From contig SLFE01000090.1 in NCBI GenBank assembly GCA_007124415.1, forward strand, positions 1 to 7,620: a DNA stretch of 7,620 bases, written 5' to 3'. The first letter of the stretch is position 1; the number at the start of each line of letters is the position of its first letter. Below are positions 6,252-7,620 of this stretch, one piece after another. The notes beneath the pieces were generated by a model. That model was not told the DNA's origin. It made no database searches and was given only the letters and a program-made list of their open reading frames with translations. Both the position numbers and the translations under genes were made by a program. This stretch comes from Waddliaceae bacterium. GTDB taxonomy: Bacteria; Chlamydiota; Chlamydiia; Chlamydiales; SLFE01.

Positions 6252-7139
6252 ATGACTGATGAAGATTTGAACAGATTAAACAGGCAGGGATTGATCGCCG
6301 GGCCCGGAGAAACTGAAGAAGAGTTTAAACGGCGGGTCGATTACTGCCTTTCTTTAAACGAAACCATGGCAGAGGACTTCTCAGAGGAAGTGCCTTTCGC
6401 AAAGCAAAACAGCAGGCTCGCCGCGCCGATATTGGAAGAGTCTTTTGAACTGACAAAAAAACTTTACGACGTCAAGCCCGACTGGATACCCTGCTTTTTC
6501 AGCAATTACCATCTCGCCCCCTGGCACGGGGGGTGCGCCTGGATCTTCCAAAAAGACGACGACACGCCGATGGGGGCCTTTCTCCAATTGAGAAAGGCCC
6601 TATTTCGCAAATCGGTTTATTTCGGCTTCTATAAAAGAAAAGAGCTGGTGGCCCATGAGCTTTGCCATGCCGCAAGGATGATGTTCGAAGAACCGGAGTT
6701 TGAGGAAATGCTGGCTTACCGGACATCTTCGGCCTCTTTTCAGAAATACCTCGGTTCGATTGCCCGCTCCTCGATCGAAGCGATGGTGTTTTTCCTGGCT
6801 GTGTTTTTGATCATTCTTATCGACATCATGGTTTTAGTTTCCGGGTATGAGCATCTCCTGGAACCGCTGATGTGGCTCAAACTGATCCCTTTGGCAATGG
6901 TTGCCTACGCCGGCATGAGGCTTTGGAAAAGCGGCAGGACTTTCAGGCGGTGCTTTAAAAATTTGCGAAAAACCCTCGGCGCAAGCGATCCTGCCAATGC
7001 TGTTATCTACCGGTTGACCGATGAGGAGGTAGCGAAATTTTCCAAAATGCCTGCCGATGACATTTTGGCTTTTGCGAAAGAAGAAAGAAACAAAGAAGTT
7101 CGCTGGAAGCAAATTTACGAATACTTCCGCCGCTGCTGA
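6252..7139 (+). CDS. Membrane protein with HELCH putative zinc-metalloprotease motif, family not recognised
   Basis: I do not recognise the family of this 295-residue protein. The N-terminal half is acidic and soluble-looking and ends in KELVAHELCHAARMMFEEPEFEEMLAY. This contains an HExxH zinc motif (His135, Glu136, His139), with Glu151 or Glu152 as a possible third ligand, a gluzincin-like arrangement. Two hydrophobic segments follow at about 174-198 and 205-222, then a basic loop and a charged C-terminal region of about 70 residues. There is no signal peptide, so the motif half and the tail probably lie on the same side, most likely the cytoplasm. It starts 33 bp after the DUF2156 stop and in the same frame, probably in the same operon, with only a weak G-run (6234-6238) upstream. 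Protease activity is inferred from the motif alone. Confidence 0.75.
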   Translation: MTDEDLNRLNRQGLIAGPGETEEEFKRRVDYCLSLNETMAEDFSEEVPFAKQNSRLAAPILEESFELTKKLYDVKPDWIPCFFSNYHLAPWHGGCAWIFQKDDDTPMGAFLQLRKALFRKSVYFGFYKRKELVAHELCHAARMMFEEPEFEEMLAYRTSSASFQKYLGSIARSSIEAMVFFLAVFLIILIDIMVLVSGYEHLLEPLMWLKLIPLAMVAYAGMRLWKSGRTFRRCFKNLRKTLGASDPANAVIYRLTDEEVAKFSKMPADDILAFAKEERNKEVRWKQIYEYFRRC

Positions 7140-7620
7140 GCGTTTCCAATGTTCAAGTCTCTTCTGTATTTGGCAATCGTCCTTCTGGCGCAGTCGATGC
7201 CCATGCTTTTCAGTTCTTGGCAGATCATTTCATCGGACAGGGTGCTTTGCTTATTTTCCTCGTCGATGAGCTTTTTGATTTTATCGCGGACAGTTTGCGC
7301 CGACATGTCGGACCCGTCCTGTTTTTGATAGGAATAGGTAAAGAGCGAGCGAAGGGCCAAGACTCCCCTTGGAGTGTCGATATACTTTCCCGAAACGGCT
7401 CTTGCGATCGTCGATTCGTGCAAGTCCAAATCCTCGGCGATATCCCTCATGGTCATCGGAACAAGCTCTCCTTTCGGGCTGAGAAAAAATTCCTTTTGCG
7501 CCTTCATTATATAATTCAGAATGCGGGAAATCGTTTCATTTCTCTGAAGAATATTTTTTATAAGCCATTTTGCCGACATCAAATGCTGATGAATGTAATC
7601 CTTTGTCGAAGACTCGAGAT
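7115..7620 (-). CDS. rpoN: RNA polymerase sigma-54 factor RpoN, C-terminal part (runs off window end)
   Basis: This is the C-terminal 168 codons or so of sigma-54, which directs RNA polymerase to -24/-12 promoters and needs an AAA+ activator to open them. The frame stays open to the window edge. It reads YIHQHLMSAKWLIKNILQRNETI, the core-binding/central-domain block, then KEFFLSPKGELVPMTMRDIAEDL and LHESTIARAVSGKYIDTPRGV, the helix-turn-helix domain that reads the -12 element. Near the end is the RpoN box, ARRTIAKYRR (canonical ARRTVAKYRE), which reads -24. The apparent start at 7582 is an internal TTG, and the true start lies outside the window. The 3' end overlaps the convergent HELCH gene by 25 bp. 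Chlamydiae carry this sigma factor, usually with one atoC-like activator. Confidence 0.96.
   Translation of the reverse strand, partial: LESSTKDYIHQHLMSAKWLIKNILQRNETISRILNYIMKAQKEFFLSPKGELVPMTMRDIAEDLDLHESTIARAVSGKYIDTPRGVLALRSLFTYSYQKQDGSDMSAQTVRDKIKKLIDEENKQSTLSDEMICQELKSMGIDCARRTIAKYRRDLNIGNAQQRRKYS

Noticed and set aside
6216..6254. In-frame TGA between the DUF2156 gene and the HELCH gene, as possible read-through or selenocysteine
   Set aside because: The 33-bp gap encodes no conserved sequence, no stem-loop typical of a SECIS was seen, and the DUF2156 family normally ends here.

Overview
The window holds seven protein genes with almost no free space between them. It starts inside the first codons of rplU (ribosomal protein L21, minus strand) and ends inside rpoN (sigma-54, minus strand). 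No tRNA, rRNA, CRISPR array, insertion sequence or integrase was seen. The organism is a bacterium that uses sigma-54. The mixed, roughly balanced base composition, the L21 N-terminus and the rpoN family would fit an environmental member of the Chlamydiae (Criblamydiaceae/Estrella-like). This is an impression from gene content only and is held with low confidence.

Layout. Positions 1-114 encode the L21 N-terminus, read leftward from a short divergent promoter region (115-219) that carries a perfect 12-bp palindrome. Positions 220-1197 encode a protein with the fold signatures of D-2-hydroxyacid dehydrogenases but with all three family catalytic residues replaced. A convergent multi-pass ArnT/PMT-like glycosyltransferase (1189-2745, minus) overlaps its 3' end by 9 bp. 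A second short divergent spacer (2746-2830) leads to the main object, an 862-residue adenylation-carrier-thioesterase protein (2831-5419, plus). A DUF2156 (MprF C-terminal-like, GNAT-fold) gene at 5391-6218 overlaps its end by 29 bp. After 33 bp comes a membrane protein with an HELCH putative zinc-protease motif (6252-7139), which overlaps the 3' end of rpoN by 25 bp.

Possible joint function (inference). The adenylation-carrier-thioesterase protein and the DUF2156 protein look translationally coupled. The first would activate an amino acid and hold it on a phosphopantetheine arm. The second belongs to a fold that moves aminoacyl groups to lipids or other acceptors. Together they suggest carrier-protein-based, tRNA-independent aminoacyl modification of a lipid or envelope molecule, or synthesis of a very small condensation-free metabolite. 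The ArnT-like glycosyltransferase next door would fit an envelope-modification theme. Several proteins here keep full-length frames but have altered active-site motifs: the dehydrogenase, parts of the adenylation domain, and the thioesterase His. This points to changed function or early decay.
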